Numbered from the stretch's first letter, positions 17,470 through 26,638 are shown. The stretch: 64,000 nt of DNA from Pseudomonas putida (GCF_001976065.1 NZ_MNAH01000005.1:259248-323247), one strand, 5' to 3'. The notes: generated from the letters alone by a model not told the origin. Program-made: numbers and translations.

Positions 17470-19107
17470 ATGGCGACGTGCGGCGAAGTATTGGTCAAGT
17501 TACTCGAAGGTTACGGGGTCGAGCAGGTGTTCGGCATTCCCGGGGTGCATACCGTGGAGCTGTATCGCGGGTTGGCCCGTTCGAGCATCAACCACGTCAC
17601 CCCTCGTCACGAACAGGGCGCCGGATTCATGGCCGACGGCTATGCCCGCACCAGCGGCAAGCCAGGTGTGTGCTTCATCATCACCGGCCCCGGCATGACC
17701 AACATCACCACGGCGATGGGCCAGGCCTATGCCGATTCGATCCCGATGCTGGTGATCTCCAGCGTACAGACCCGCAACCAACTGGGCGGCGGTCGCGGCA
17801 AGCTCCACGAGTTGCCGAACCAGAGCGCACTGGTCGGCGGCGTGGCGGCGTTCTCCCATACCCTGATGTCGGCGTCCGAGTTGCCGGGTGTCTTGGCCCG
17901 CGCCTTCGCGCTGTTCCAGGCGGGTCGTCCGCGTCCGGTGCACATCGAGATTCCGCTGGACGTCCTGGTTGAAGACGCCGACGACCTGCTGGGCAGCCTG
18001 CCGGTGCACATCGACCGCGCTGGCGCTTCGCCGTCCGCCGTTTCGCGCATGACCGAACTGCTGGCGGGCGCCAAGCGGCCATTGATCCTCGCCGGTGGCG
18101 GCGCCATCGATGCAGCCGCCGAGCTGACCGAGCTGGCTGAATTGCTGGACGCGCCCGTTGCGCTGACCATCAACGCCAAGGGCATGCTGCACGCCGCTCA
18201 CCCGCTGCTGATCGGTTCGACCCAGAGCCTGGTCGCCACTCGCGCACTGGTCGCCGAGGCCGATGTGGTCCTGGCCATCGGTACCGAACTGGCCGAGACC
18301 GACTACGATGTCACCTTCGCCGGTGGCTTCGAGATTCCCGGCAAACTGCTGCGCATCGACATCGACCCGGACCAGACCGTACGCAATTACCCGCCACACG
18401 TGGCCCTGGTGGCCGATTCGCGCAACGCCGCCCAGGCCTTGCTCAGCGCACTGTCGCACAAGCCACTGGCCGAGCGCCGCAACGATTGGGGCCAGGTGCG
18501 CGCGGCCCGCTTGCGTGAAGCGCTGGCCGCCAACTGGGATGCGCCGACCCTGGCCCAGACCCGTTTCCTGGAAACCGTCCTGCACGAACTGCCGAACGCG
18601 GTATTCGTCGGCGATTCGACCCAACCGGTGTACACCGGCAACCTGACATTCAACCCTGAGCGCCCGCGTCGCTGGTTCAACTCGTCCACCGGATACGGCA
18701 CCCTCGGTTACGCCTTGCCAGCGGCGATTGGCGCCTGGTTGGGCGGCACTGTCGAAGGCGGCGCACGTCCTCCGGTAGTGTGCCTGATCGGCGACGGTGG
18801 CCTGCAATTCACCCTGCCGGAACTGGCCAGCGCCGTTGAAGCGCGCACGCCGGTGATCGTGCTGCTGTGGAATAACCAGGGCTACGAAGAGATCAAGAAG
18901 TACATGGTCAACCGCGCCATCGAGCCGGTCGGCGTGGACATCTATACCCCGGACTTCATCGGTGTCGCCAAGGCTTTGGGCTGCGCGGCCGAGGCGGTCA
19001 ATGGTGTCGAGCAACTGCGCACGGCATTGCGTGTCGCCACCGATCGCCAGGGCCCGACCCTGATTGAAATCGATCAGGCCGAGTGGACCAAGGCGGTGTC
19101 GAAATGA
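17470..19107 (+). CDS. aruI: 5-guanidino-2-oxopentanoate decarboxylase (ThDP enzyme)
   Basis: A 545-residue thiamine-diphosphate enzyme of the acetolactate synthase superfamily. It shows the activating glutamate in TPRHEQGAGFMADGYAR and the ThDP/Mg motif starting GDGGLQFTLPELA and closing at LLWNNQGYEE. The start MATCGEVLVKLLEGYGVEQVF and overall pattern match, as I recall, proteins annotated as 2-ketoarginine decarboxylase (AruI) of the arginine transaminase pathway. It would give 4-guanidinobutyraldehyde, a fitting substrate for the aldehyde dehydrogenase that overlaps its stop by four bases (ATGA). A different 2-oxo acid remains possible. No aruH transaminase lies here. The ATG follows AGAAGGG. 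Confidence 0.8.
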   Translation: MATCGEVLVKLLEGYGVEQVFGIPGVHTVELYRGLARSSINHVTPRHEQGAGFMADGYARTSGKPGVCFIITGPGMTNITTAMGQAYADSIPMLVISSVQTRNQLGGGRGKLHELPNQSALVGGVAAFSHTLMSASELPGVLARAFALFQAGRPRPVHIEIPLDVLVEDADDLLGSLPVHIDRAGASPSAVSRMTELLAGAKRPLILAGGGAIDAAAELTELAELLDAPVALTINAKGMLHAAHPLLIGSTQSLVATRALVAEADVVLAIGTELAETDYDVTFAGGFEIPGKLLRIDIDPDQTVRNYPPHVALVADSRNAAQALLSALSHKPLAERRNDWGQVRAARLREALAANWDAPTLAQTRFLETVLHELPNAVFVGDSTQPVYTGNLTFNPERPRRWFNSSTGYGTLGYALPAAIGAWLGGTVEGGARPPVVCLIGDGGLQFTLPELASAVEARTPVIVLLWNNQGYEEIKKYMVNRAIEPVGVDIYTPDFIGVAKALGCAAEAVNGVEQLRTALRVATDRQGPTLIEIDQAEWTKAVSK

Positions 19108-20552
19108 GTTTTCCAATCACCCTGGACGGCTTGTACATCAACGGTCAATGGTCGGCGGGCGACGAACATTTGCGGGTGATCAACCCGGCCACTGAAGCGC
19201 TTTTGACCACGGTCAACGGCGGCGACGAACGCGCCGTCGACCTGGCCGTGGGCGCGGCAACCAAGGCCTTCGCCGCCTGGTCGCACACCAGCGGTGCCGA
19301 GCGCGGTGCAATCCTGCGCGCAATTGCGACAGGCGTGCAGGCCGGTCGCGAAAAACTCATGCACCTGCAGTCGAGCAACAACGGCAAGCCATTGTTCGAG
19401 GCGGCCATCGACGTCGATGACGTGATCGCCACGTTCGAGTATTACGCAGGCCTGGCCGAGGGGCTGGATGCGAAACAGGACAGCCCGGTCGAACTGCCGA
19501 CTGGCGACTTCAGTGCGCGCCTGCGCCGTGAACCTTGCGGTGTGGTCGGCCTGATCGTGCCGTGGAACTTCCCGATGGTCACCACCGCGTGGAAGCTCGC
19601 CCCGGCCCTGGCCGCCGGTTGCTGCGTGGTGCTCAAGCCGTCGGAAGTGACGCCGCTGCCGGAGCTGGAACTGGCGACGATCATTGCCCAGGCCGGCTTG
19701 CCGGCTGGTGTGTTCAACCTGGTGTGCGGCACGGGCCTGTCCGTTGGCGCACCGCTGACAGCGGACCCGCGTATCGCCAAGGTGTCGTTCACCGGCAGCA
19801 ACGCAGTCGGCGTGCAGGTGATGCAGCGTGCAGCGGAAACCGTCAAGGGCGTGAGCCTGGAACTGGGCGGCAAATCTTCCTTGCTGGTGCTGGCCGATGC
19901 CGATCTCGACCTGGCGGTGGAGGTGGCCTGCGGTGGTGGTTTCTTCAACGCCGGGCAAATGTGCTCCGCCACCAGCCGCGTGCTGGTCGCCGATGAACTG
20001 GCCGATGAATTCCTCACCCGTGTGAAAGCCCGCGCTGAAGCCATCCGCGTGGCCGACCCGTTCGACCCGAACGTGGAAATGGGCGCGCTGGTCAATCAGG
20101 CGCAATACCAGCGCGTGCTCGGCCACATCGATCGCGGCTTGAGCGCTGGCGCCAGGCTGGTGTGCGGTGGCAATCGTCCGGCCGACCTGCCGCGCGGGTA
20201 TTTTTTGCAGCCGACGGTTTTCACCGACGTGCCCCTGGACAGTGCGCTGTGGTGTGAAGAGATTTTCGGCCCGGTGATCTGCGTGCGCCGTTTCGCCTCC
20301 GAGGCCGAAGCGATTGCCCTGGCCAACGACAGCCAGTTCGGCCTGGTCGCCAGCGTGGTTACGCGCAATGCCGAGACTGCGGACCGCGTCGCCAACGCCT
20401 TACAGGCGGGGCTTGTGTGGATCAACGCGCCGCAGGTGATCTTCCCGCAGACCGCTTGGGGTGGCTACAAGCAGAGCAGCATCGGCCGCGAATTGGGGCC
20501 GTGGGGCTTGCAGGCTTTCCAGGAAATCAAGCACGTGATTCGTGCCGTCTGA
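19104..20552 (+). CDS. Aldehyde dehydrogenase (guanidinobutyraldehyde/betaine-aldehyde type)
   Basis: A 482-residue NAD(P)-dependent aldehyde dehydrogenase. It has the Rossmann-region PWNFPMVTTAWKLAPALAAG, the FTGSNAVG motif, the general-base glutamate in LELGGKSS and catalytic Cys287 in GQMCSATSR. Its ATG overlaps the decarboxylase TGA, so translation is coupled. The pairing predicts oxidation of the decarboxylase's aldehyde product, perhaps 4-guanidinobutyraldehyde to 4-guanidinobutyrate. Sequence alone also fits betaine-aldehyde or aminobutyraldehyde dehydrogenases. A short perfect hairpin spans its stop codon. Confidence 0.9.
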   Translation: MSFPITLDGLYINGQWSAGDEHLRVINPATEALLTTVNGGDERAVDLAVGAATKAFAAWSHTSGAERGAILRAIATGVQAGREKLMHLQSSNNGKPLFEAAIDVDDVIATFEYYAGLAEGLDAKQDSPVELPTGDFSARLRREPCGVVGLIVPWNFPMVTTAWKLAPALAAGCCVVLKPSEVTPLPELELATIIAQAGLPAGVFNLVCGTGLSVGAPLTADPRIAKVSFTGSNAVGVQVMQRAAETVKGVSLELGGKSSLLVLADADLDLAVEVACGGGFFNAGQMCSATSRVLVADELADEFLTRVKARAEAIRVADPFDPNVEMGALVNQAQYQRVLGHIDRGLSAGARLVCGGNRPADLPRGYFLQPTVFTDVPLDSALWCEEIFGPVICVRRFASEAEAIALANDSQFGLVASVVTRNAETADRVANALQAGLVWINAPQVIFPQTAWGGYKQSSIGRELGPWGLQAFQEIKHVIRAV

Positions 20553-20559
20553 CGGCACG
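20541..20559 (+). terminator. Hairpin spanning the aldehyde dehydrogenase stop
   Basis: CGTGCCGT, three bases, ACGGCACG: a perfect 8-bp stem containing the TGA stop. A second imperfect hairpin follows at 20569-20597. Neither has a T tract; together they may mark a transcript end before the transporter genes. Confidence 0.4.
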
Positions 20560-20769
20560 AAAACGGTCGGCGCGTGCCATGTGATGAGGCATGCGCCGGC
20601 GTCATGGCTTCAATGAGTTTTTATCGATAGTCAGCTGTTTTACACGACCTCAGGATGACCTCGCTGGCTCAGTAAAACCCCCGAAAATACGAGGGGTAAC
20701 GCTGGTCCAGCCGCGCGGAAGCAACAGTTTCGACCTGCCTTATACCTACAAAAACAAAGGGAGTCCGTA

Positions 20770-21873
20770 ATGGGCGAGCATGATCTGAACAGACGTCAAT
20801 TCATCAAGACCGTGGGCGTAGCCTCGGTTGCCGCGGCAGCCATGAGCCTTCCGTTCGTCAAGGCCAATGCCAGCGACACCCGCTTTCAAGGCAAGACCCT
20901 GCGCCTGCTGACCTGGTCCGACGACACCGGTCTGGCTGCGCTGCGCAACATCGCCGCGACGTTTGAAGACAAGTACGGCTGCAAGGTCATCGCCGACCGC
21001 ACCGGCAGTACCTCGGAAATGGTCGCCAAACTCAAGGCTGGCGGTGATCGTCCGCAGTACGACATCATCACCCTGGCCGGCGTCGGCGCCGAAGGCCTGG
21101 CCGCCGCCAACCTGCTGGAAAAACCCGACCTCAACCGCATTCCCAACCTGGTCGACGTACCTGAGAAATACCGCACCGGCGCCAATGGCCACGGTATCGG
21201 CTACTTGCTCTGGTGCAACAGCCTGGTCTACAGCACCCGTACGATCAAGGAAGCGCCGAACAGCTACGCCGCCCTGTGGGATGCCGACCTGTCGCCGAAC
21301 ATCTTCCTGCCGCCGCCGAACTGGACCGAGGCCATGGACCTGATCATCATTGCCGCCAAACTGGCCGGTGGTGACGAGCACAATATCGAGCCGGGCTTCA
21401 AGAAACTCGCCGAGCTCAAGGACCGTGTGGTGACCCTGGGCGAAAACCCGAACCAGATCGCCGAACTGTTCCGCACCGGTTCCCTGGACATGGGCGGCCT
21501 GTACGCCCCGGCGTTTTTCCCGAAACAGATCCGCGATCCGAACTACGGCCTGGGCGCCACCTTCGGCATGAAGGAAGGTTTCTACACCGACCTGATGCTT
21601 TCGGTGATGCCGAAGAATCGTCCGGGCGATACCGACCTGACCTACGCGTTCATCAACCACTCTCTGGACCCGTTGGTGCAGGGCAAGATGGCGGAAGACA
21701 TCTACAACGGCCCGGTCAACGCCAAGGCGATCATCTCCGCCGAAGCGCGCAAGAGCCCGTACATCCTCACGCCGGAGCAGATTGCCGAGAAGGCGATCAT
21801 GCACGACAACGCCTTCCTGGCCACCGTGCATGACCAATGGATTCGTCGTTACACGGAAATCTTTTCTTCCTGA
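20770..21873 (+). CDS. ABC transporter solute-binding protein (polyamine type), Tat signal
   Basis: A 367-residue periplasmic binding protein of the spermidine/putrescine (PotD/PotF) class. The N-terminus has a twin-arginine motif R8-R9-Q-F-I-K followed by a hydrophobic stretch VGVASVAAAAMSLPF, so export is probably through Tat. The mature part carries LRLLTWSDDTGLAALRNI and the family fold pattern. A GGGAG site precedes the ATG. It precedes two permeases and an ATPase, forming a complete importer. The substrate is inferred from the upstream decarboxylase and dehydrogenase as a guanidino compound or polyamine. Confidence 0.88.
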   Translation: MGEHDLNRRQFIKTVGVASVAAAAMSLPFVKANASDTRFQGKTLRLLTWSDDTGLAALRNIAATFEDKYGCKVIADRTGSTSEMVAKLKAGGDRPQYDIITLAGVGAEGLAAANLLEKPDLNRIPNLVDVPEKYRTGANGHGIGYLLWCNSLVYSTRTIKEAPNSYAALWDADLSPNIFLPPPNWTEAMDLIIIAAKLAGGDEHNIEPGFKKLAELKDRVVTLGENPNQIAELFRTGSLDMGGLYAPAFFPKQIRDPNYGLGATFGMKEGFYTDLMLSVMPKNRPGDTDLTYAFINHSLDPLVQGKMAEDIYNGPVNAKAIISAEARKSPYILTPEQIAEKAIMHDNAFLATVHDQWIRRYTEIFSS

Positions 21874-21910
21874 TCGAGTGACCTACACAGGATCTTCAAA
21901 CACTGAAGAT

Positions 21911-22008
21911 CCCCTGTGGGAGCGAGCCTGCTCGCGAATGCGTCAGCACATTCAATATTGATGTGACTGACACACCGCTTTCGCGAGCAGGCTCGCTCCC
22001 ACAAGGGG
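21911..22008. repeat. REP-type inverted pair inside the ABC transporter operon
   Basis: TGTGGGAGCGAGCCTGCTCG and its complement, flanked by CCCC and GGGG that extend pairing, face each other between the binding-protein gene and the first permease gene. Confidence 0.9.
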
Positions 22009-22067
22009 GCCGATGTGTCTGGAAGTCTTGTGTCTGTCAGCTGCTTTCCATTGACGAGACCTTTGCT

Positions 22068-22976
22068 ATGGAACACCAACCTTTGACCCATTCGGTCAGC
22101 GCCGCTGAGTCGCGCCCACGCCTCGGTGTTTCGCCGACCGCCCGCGCCTGGTTTTTCCTCACGCCGTCGATGCTGTTCCTGGGCGTGCTGATTGCCGCCA
22201 GCCTGCTGGTGCTGCGCATGAGCGTGGGCACCAAGGGCGCGGAATGGTCCGGCTTCAGCCTGGCCAGTTACGCCCAGTTGCTTGAACCCTATTACCTCAA
22301 GTCGCTGATGCTGACCCTGCGCCTGGCGCTGATCAGCGCGGTGATCGCAGTGATCCTGGCGATCCCGGTGGCCTACACCATGTCGCGCCTGACCTCGCCG
22401 TTCGTGCGACGGATCTTCCTGGCGGCGGTGTTGCTGCCATTGCTGGTCAACCTGCTGCTGCAAAGCTACGGCTGGCTGGTGATCCTCGGCCCCGGTGGCA
22501 TGCTCAACCAGGCGCTGATGGGCCTGGGCCTGATCAAGCGCCCGATCATGCTGCTCTACAACCAGAACGGCGTGTTGATGGGCCTGGTGCAAACCGCTTT
22601 CCCATTGGCCGTGTTGCCGATTGCCAGCGCCATGCGCGGCGTCGCCCGCAGTTACGAAGAAGCGGCCGCCACCCTCGGCGCCAGTCGCTTCCAGGTGTTC
22701 CGCCAGGTGGTGTTGCCGATGAGCATGCCGGGGATCATCACCGGCGCGACCCTGGTGTTCGCCTACAACGCCAGCAGCTTCGTGGTGCCCTTGCTGCTCG
22801 GTGGCCGGCGCGTGCCGATGCTGGCGGTGATGGTGCATGACCAGATCGCCCCGCTGATGAACTGGCCCGCCGCGTCCGCTGCCGGCGTGGTGCTGATCGT
22901 CACCACGCTCGCGATCATGACCTTGTCCGAATACATCACTGGCCGTCGTCGGCGCATGCTGGAGGCTTCCCAATGA
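22068..22976 (+). CDS. ABC transporter permease (PotB/PotH-like)
   Basis: A 302-residue inner-membrane permease with about six helices and the EAA loop EEAAATLGASRFQVFRQVVLP. It belongs to the polyamine/iron importer permease class. I chose the ATG at 22068 (MEHQPLTHSVSAAESRP); only a weak purine-rich site precedes it, and the longer in-frame reading runs back into the REP element. Its stop overlaps the next permease's ATG by four bases. Confidence 0.9.
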   Translation: MEHQPLTHSVSAAESRPRLGVSPTARAWFFLTPSMLFLGVLIAASLLVLRMSVGTKGAEWSGFSLASYAQLLEPYYLKSLMLTLRLALISAVIAVILAIPVAYTMSRLTSPFVRRIFLAAVLLPLLVNLLLQSYGWLVILGPGGMLNQALMGLGLIKRPIMLLYNQNGVLMGLVQTAFPLAVLPIASAMRGVARSYEEAAATLGASRFQVFRQVVLPMSMPGIITGATLVFAYNASSFVVPLLLGGRRVPMLAVMVHDQIAPLMNWPAASAAGVVLIVTTLAIMTLSEYITGRRRRMLEASQ

Positions 22977-23821
22977 GCACCCTGACCAAGAAGCGTTATG
23001 GACTGTTGCCCGGCGAGACCGGCAAGTTTGCCGGCATCCTTTCGGGCTTCATCCTGCTGCTGGCGGTACTGCCGATCCTGACCATGATCGTCATGTCGTT
23101 CAGCGGCGCATCGAACCTCGACTTCCCGCCGAGCAGCTACAGCCTGCAATGGTACAAGGCCGCCTGGCACACCTTTGTGTCACCTGATTCCAGTGACGTG
23201 CTGAGTCTCGGCCAAGCCATGACCACCAGCTTGCTGGTGTCATGCCTGACCATGATCTTCGCTACGATCATCGCGGTGCCGGCAGCCTACGCGCTGACCC
23301 GTTGCGAGTTCCGCGGCAAGGCCGTGGCGCTGCAACTGATGTCGTTGCCGCTGGTGTTCCCGATGGTGGTGTTGGGCCTGGCGCTGCTGCTGGTGTTCGA
23401 CAGCCTGCCGTTCCATATGACCACCTCGCGCCTGGTGATTGCCCACGTGATCCTGGCCTTGCCGTTCGTGGTGAAGAACTGCACGGCGGCCATGCTCTCG
23501 ATCGGCAGCGAAGTCGAGGAAGCTGCGCAAATGCTTGGCGCTTCGCCGCTGCGGGCGATTGTCGACGTGGTCGTGCCGTTGATGAAGTCGGGGATCCTGG
23601 CGGGCATGCTGCTGGCGTTCATCGTTTCGTTCAACGAATTCACCGTGACCTATTTCCTCTACACCATCGACGTCATGACCGTGCCGATCTGGATGTACAG
23701 CCGCACCGTGTCTTCGCTCGACCCAACCGTATTTTCGTTTGCCGTGCTGATCGTGCTGATCGACTTCGTCCTGATCTGGGCGCTGGAGAAGCTGGTCGGT
23801 GAAGGTGGCGTTTCGTTCTGA
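22973..23821 (+). CDS. ABC transporter permease (PotC/PotI-like)
   Basis: A 282-residue second permease of the same importer. It has about six helices, the PPSSYSLQWYKAAW segment typical of PotC-type subunits and the EAA loop EEAAQMLGASPLRAIVDVV. The start overlaps the preceding stop (ATGA), which gives translational coupling and equal dosage of the two permeases. Confidence 0.9.
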   Translation: MSTLTKKRYGLLPGETGKFAGILSGFILLLAVLPILTMIVMSFSGASNLDFPPSSYSLQWYKAAWHTFVSPDSSDVLSLGQAMTTSLLVSCLTMIFATIIAVPAAYALTRCEFRGKAVALQLMSLPLVFPMVVLGLALLLVFDSLPFHMTTSRLVIAHVILALPFVVKNCTAAMLSIGSEVEEAAQMLGASPLRAIVDVVVPLMKSGILAGMLLAFIVSFNEFTVTYFLYTIDVMTVPIWMYSRTVSSLDPTVFSFAVLIVLIDFVLIWALEKLVGEGGVSF

Positions 23822-23839
23822 TTTCTTGAGGTGATTCAC

Positions 23840-24895
23840 ATGACTGGTCTGATTCTGGAAAACGTCGAGAAACATTACGGCTCGGCCTGCGCGGTAAAGG
23901 ATGTAAACCTGCATTTGCCCGAAGGCAAACTGGTGTGTTTCCTCGGCCCCTCGGGTTGCGGCAAAACCACTTTGCTACGGATGATCGCCGGGCTGGAAAC
24001 CCTGAGCGGTGGCGAAATTCGCCTGGACGGCGAAGACATCGGTCACACCCCGGCGCACCTGCGAAATTTCGGCATGGTGTTCCAGTCGCTGGCGCTGTTC
24101 CCGCACATGACCGTGGGCGAAAACATTGCTTATCCTCTGAAACTGCGCGGGGTCAGCAAGGCGGATCGGCAGGCGCGGGTGGTGGAGTTGCTGGAATTGA
24201 TCCAGCTGCAACCCATGATCGATCGGCCGGTGGCGAAACTGTCCGGCGGCCAGCGTCAGCGCGTGGCGATTGCCCGGGCGATTGCCTCGCACCCCAAAAT
24301 CCTCTTGCTCGACGAACCGCTGTCGGCGCTGGATGCCAAGTTGCGCGAGTCGATGCAGGTGGAGATCCGTCAGCTGCAACAGCGCCTGAACATCACCACC
24401 ATCATGGTGACCCACGACCAGCGTGAGGCCATGACCATGGCCGATATCGTCGTCGTATTGGGCGAACACAAGGTGCAGCAGGTGGGTACCCCGATCGAGA
24501 TCTACCGGCACCCGGCCAACGAGTTCGTCGCCGACTTCATTGGCTCGGGCAATATCTTCCCGGCCACGGCGCTGGGCAACGGCAAGATCAGCCTGCCGGG
24601 CGGCGATGCACTGCAAGTGCCGATCTGCAGCAGCATCGTGGTGGGGGAGAAAGTGAAGATGCTGATTCGCCCGGAAGACCTGCAACTGTCGGCACCGCAG
24701 GCCACGGCGGGTAACCGCTTGCTGGGCAAGGTGACGTTCGTGCGCGATATCGGCGCGACCATCGAGACCACGGTGGAGTGTTCCGGGGTGTCGTTTACGG
24801 CGCTGAGTACGCCGTGCCAGGGCTTTGGCTTGAGCGTTGGGCATCCGGTGTCGGTGACATTGCCAGCTGAGGCTTGCCGGGTACTCGGCGCCTGA
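23840..24895 (+). CDS. ABC transporter ATP-binding protein (PotA-like)
   Basis: A 351-residue ATPase. Walker A is GPSGCGKTT at residues 36-44, the signature is LSGGQRQRVAIARA, Walker B is ILLLDEP and the switch histidine is in VTHDQREAM. A C-terminal TOBE domain follows (IRPEDLQLS). TTGAGGTG precedes the ATG at 23840. It powers the two permeases upstream and completes the importer. Confidence 0.93.
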   Translation: MTGLILENVEKHYGSACAVKDVNLHLPEGKLVCFLGPSGCGKTTLLRMIAGLETLSGGEIRLDGEDIGHTPAHLRNFGMVFQSLALFPHMTVGENIAYPLKLRGVSKADRQARVVELLELIQLQPMIDRPVAKLSGGQRQRVAIARAIASHPKILLLDEPLSALDAKLRESMQVEIRQLQQRLNITTIMVTHDQREAMTMADIVVVLGEHKVQQVGTPIEIYRHPANEFVADFIGSGNIFPATALGNGKISLPGGDALQVPICSSIVVGEKVKMLIRPEDLQLSAPQATAGNRLLGKVTFVRDIGATIETTVECSGVSFTALSTPCQGFGLSVGHPVSVTLPAEACRVLGA

Positions 24896-24902
24896 CAGGC
24901 CC

Positions 24903-24970
24903 CCTTCGCTGGCAAGCCAGCTCCTACAGGTTACAGCGATCCCTTGTAGGAGCTGGCTTGCCAGCGAAGG
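24903..24970. repeat. REP-type inverted pair (GTAGGAGCTGGCTTGCCAGCGAAGG family)
   Basis: CCTTCGCTGGCAAGCCAGCT... and its complement form a near-perfect 26-base inverted pair. It ends the ABC operon and meets the convergent AraC gene, so it probably doubles as a transcript end. Confidence 0.9.
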
Positions 24971-24977
24971 CGCCGGA

Positions 24978-25907
24978 TCAAACCGTCAACCGCAACCGCG
25001 CCAGATCCCTTAACGGCGGAGCCCCGAACAATCGGCTGTACTCCCGGCTGAATTGCGAGGGGCTTTCATACCCCACTCGATAACCCGCCGCCGAAGCTTC
25101 CAGCCCTTCGGCCAGCATCAATCGCCGTGCTTCCTGCAGGCGCAATTGCTTCTGATACTGCAACGGACTCATCGCTGTCATCGCCTTGAAGCGGTGATGC
25201 AAGGTCGACACGCTCAGGTTCACTTCCTTTGCCAGCTCATCGATGCGCAACGGCTGCTCATAGTTGCCGTTGAGCCACTTGATCGCCTGACTGATGCGAT
25301 GACTCTGACTGTTGGCAATGGCGATTTCATACAGCCTGTGCCCCTGCTTGCTGCGTAACAGGCGGTAGAGAATTTCCCGGTGAATCAGCGGCGCGAGCAT
25401 GGCGATGTCTTTCGGAGTGTCGAGCAACCGTGCCAGGCGCAGCACGGCGTCGAGCATGGCGCTGTCGAGCTGCTCGACATACAACCCGCGCCCGGTTGGC
25501 CGGGTCGGTACGCCGAGAGGGCCGGCGTCGGCGATCAGCGCGGTGATTTCCGTCGGGTCGATGTCCAGCCGCAACGCCAGGATCGGCTCCTCGGCCGAGA
25601 CATCGACCACGCGCCCGCTCAGCGGCATCGAGACCGAGACCACCAGATAGTTCAGCGGGTCGTAATTGAAGTACTCGTTAGCCAGCTGAACTTCCTTGCG
25701 CCCCTGGGCCATGATGCACAGCGCCGGTTGCGCGAGCACCGGGGCGAACTCGTGGGACTGGCTGTGGCGCGACATGAACAGTGAGCCGATGGCAGTGGCA
25801 TAACTGCCATCTTCGGCGGTGTTGCGACGGATGATCGCCGCCAGTTCCGCGCGTTGCTTTTCCATGTCGGTGTCAAGCGGGGCTTGGAATTGATCGAACG
25901 ACGACAT
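24978..25907 (-). CDS. AraC-family transcriptional regulator (AraC_N type)
   Basis: A 309-residue regulator. Its N-terminal AraC_N-like sensor domain contains PALCIMAQGRKEVQLANEYF, and the C-terminal AraC DNA-binding domain contains IDELAKEVNLSVSTLHHRFK and YESPSQFSREYSRLFG. I chose the ATG at 25907 (MSSFDQFQAPL) because GAGG lies nine bases upstream; an ATG at 25916 is possible. It is convergent with the ABC operon. Likely targets are itself and the divergent monooxygenase-fold gene. Confidence 0.85.
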   Translation of the reverse strand: MSSFDQFQAPLDTDMEKQRAELAAIIRRNTAEDGSYATAIGSLFMSRHSQSHEFAPVLAQPALCIMAQGRKEVQLANEYFNYDPLNYLVVSVSMPLSGRVVDVSAEEPILALRLDIDPTEITALIADAGPLGVPTRPTGRGLYVEQLDSAMLDAVLRLARLLDTPKDIAMLAPLIHREILYRLLRSKQGHRLYEIAIANSQSHRISQAIKWLNGNYEQPLRIDELAKEVNLSVSTLHHRFKAMTAMSPLQYQKQLRLQEARRLMLAEGLEASAAGYRVGYESPSQFSREYSRLFGAPPLRDLARLRLTV

Positions 25908-26243
25908 GCAAGGCATCCTCGGCAAGGCATGGGTGATGGGCAGAGCATAAGTTTGTGCAAGCAATAGCGGTAGACACATCCTGCCTGATGCTTGCCTGAT
26001 TCTGCACGGGATTGTTTGCGGATCCGGACAAGGCAGGACGCAGACGGGAAAACTTGCTTGAAACACGTATGGCACGAGCCTGCCTGGGTTTCACACATTG
26101 TTACAGGTCGCCCATGCACGTTCGCAGGATTGTGCAACGCGCCAGCAGGAATCGACTAACGACACAGGCGCCGTGGCCTTTAACCTTTGATCCTGTCGCA
26201 GCCCGTCCCCTGGCTGCCACGCGACTCCCCGGGAGGGTTGAAC
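25908..26243. other. Divergent intergenic region, 336 bases
   Basis: No gene is seen. It holds the control region between the AraC gene and the divergent monooxygenase-fold gene. The one clear structure is a direct repeat TGCCTGAT at 25982-25989 and 25993-26000, exactly 11 bases apart. Confidence 0.6.
25982..26000. promoter_or_regulatory. Direct repeat, candidate AraC-type operator
   Basis: TGCCTGAT occurs twice with an 11-base period, putting both on the same DNA face, as AraC-family half-sites often are. It lies about 75 bases upstream of the AraC start. Function is inferred only from spacing and position. Confidence 0.4.
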
Positions 26244-26597
26244 ATGTCCAAGCAGATCCCCGTCAGTCATATGGCCTTTGTCCGAGCGCGCGCCGGGCGT
26301 TCCCAAGAGCTGGGTGTGCGCCTGAGTGCGCTGATCGAGCCGTCCCGCGCCGCACCCGGTTGCCTGAATTTTGCCTTGCAGCATTCACAATGCGACCCGC
26401 AGTTGTGGCTGGTGTCCGGTTTCTGGGCCAACCAGCAAGCCATGACCGCGTATTTCAGCACGCCGGCGATGGAGGTTTTTGCCGAATTGGTCCAGGAACT
26501 GGTGGTCGATAGCCTGGATTTTCACACCTTCAAGGATGTGTCGGCGGCGCAGGCCTTGCGTCAGTCCGGGGCAGATATACACAAACTGGCCGGTTGA
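26244..26597 (+). CDS. Antibiotic biosynthesis monooxygenase (ABM)-fold protein
   Basis: A 117-residue dimeric ferredoxin-like alpha/beta-barrel protein of the ABM/quinol monooxygenase family. It starts MSKQIPVSHMAFVRARAGRS and has the family pattern SRAAPGCLNFALQ and LWLVSGFWANQQAMTAYF. A strong GGGAGGG precedes the ATG at 26244. Members often act on quinols or protect from reactive electrophiles, but the substrate is unknown. The divergent AraC regulator may control it. Confidence 0.8.
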   Translation: MSKQIPVSHMAFVRARAGRSQELGVRLSALIEPSRAAPGCLNFALQHSQCDPQLWLVSGFWANQQAMTAYFSTPAMEVFAELVQELVVDSLDFHTFKDVSAAQALRQSGADIHKLAG

Positions 26598-26638
26598 GGG
26601 TTTAATGACGGCATTCTCAACCAGCCAGGATTCGCGAC

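Noticed and set aside
17470..19107. Acetolactate synthase (ilvB/ilvI) for the ThDP enzyme
   Set aside because: No small subunit or other ilv genes nearby, and the sequence start and aldehyde dehydrogenase partner fit a 2-oxo acid decarboxylase better.
17500..19116. A 538-codon minus-strand frame opposite the decarboxylase gene
   Set aside because: Gln/Gly/Arg-rich composition with no motif, lying fully within a clear ThDP enzyme gene; an antisense shadow.
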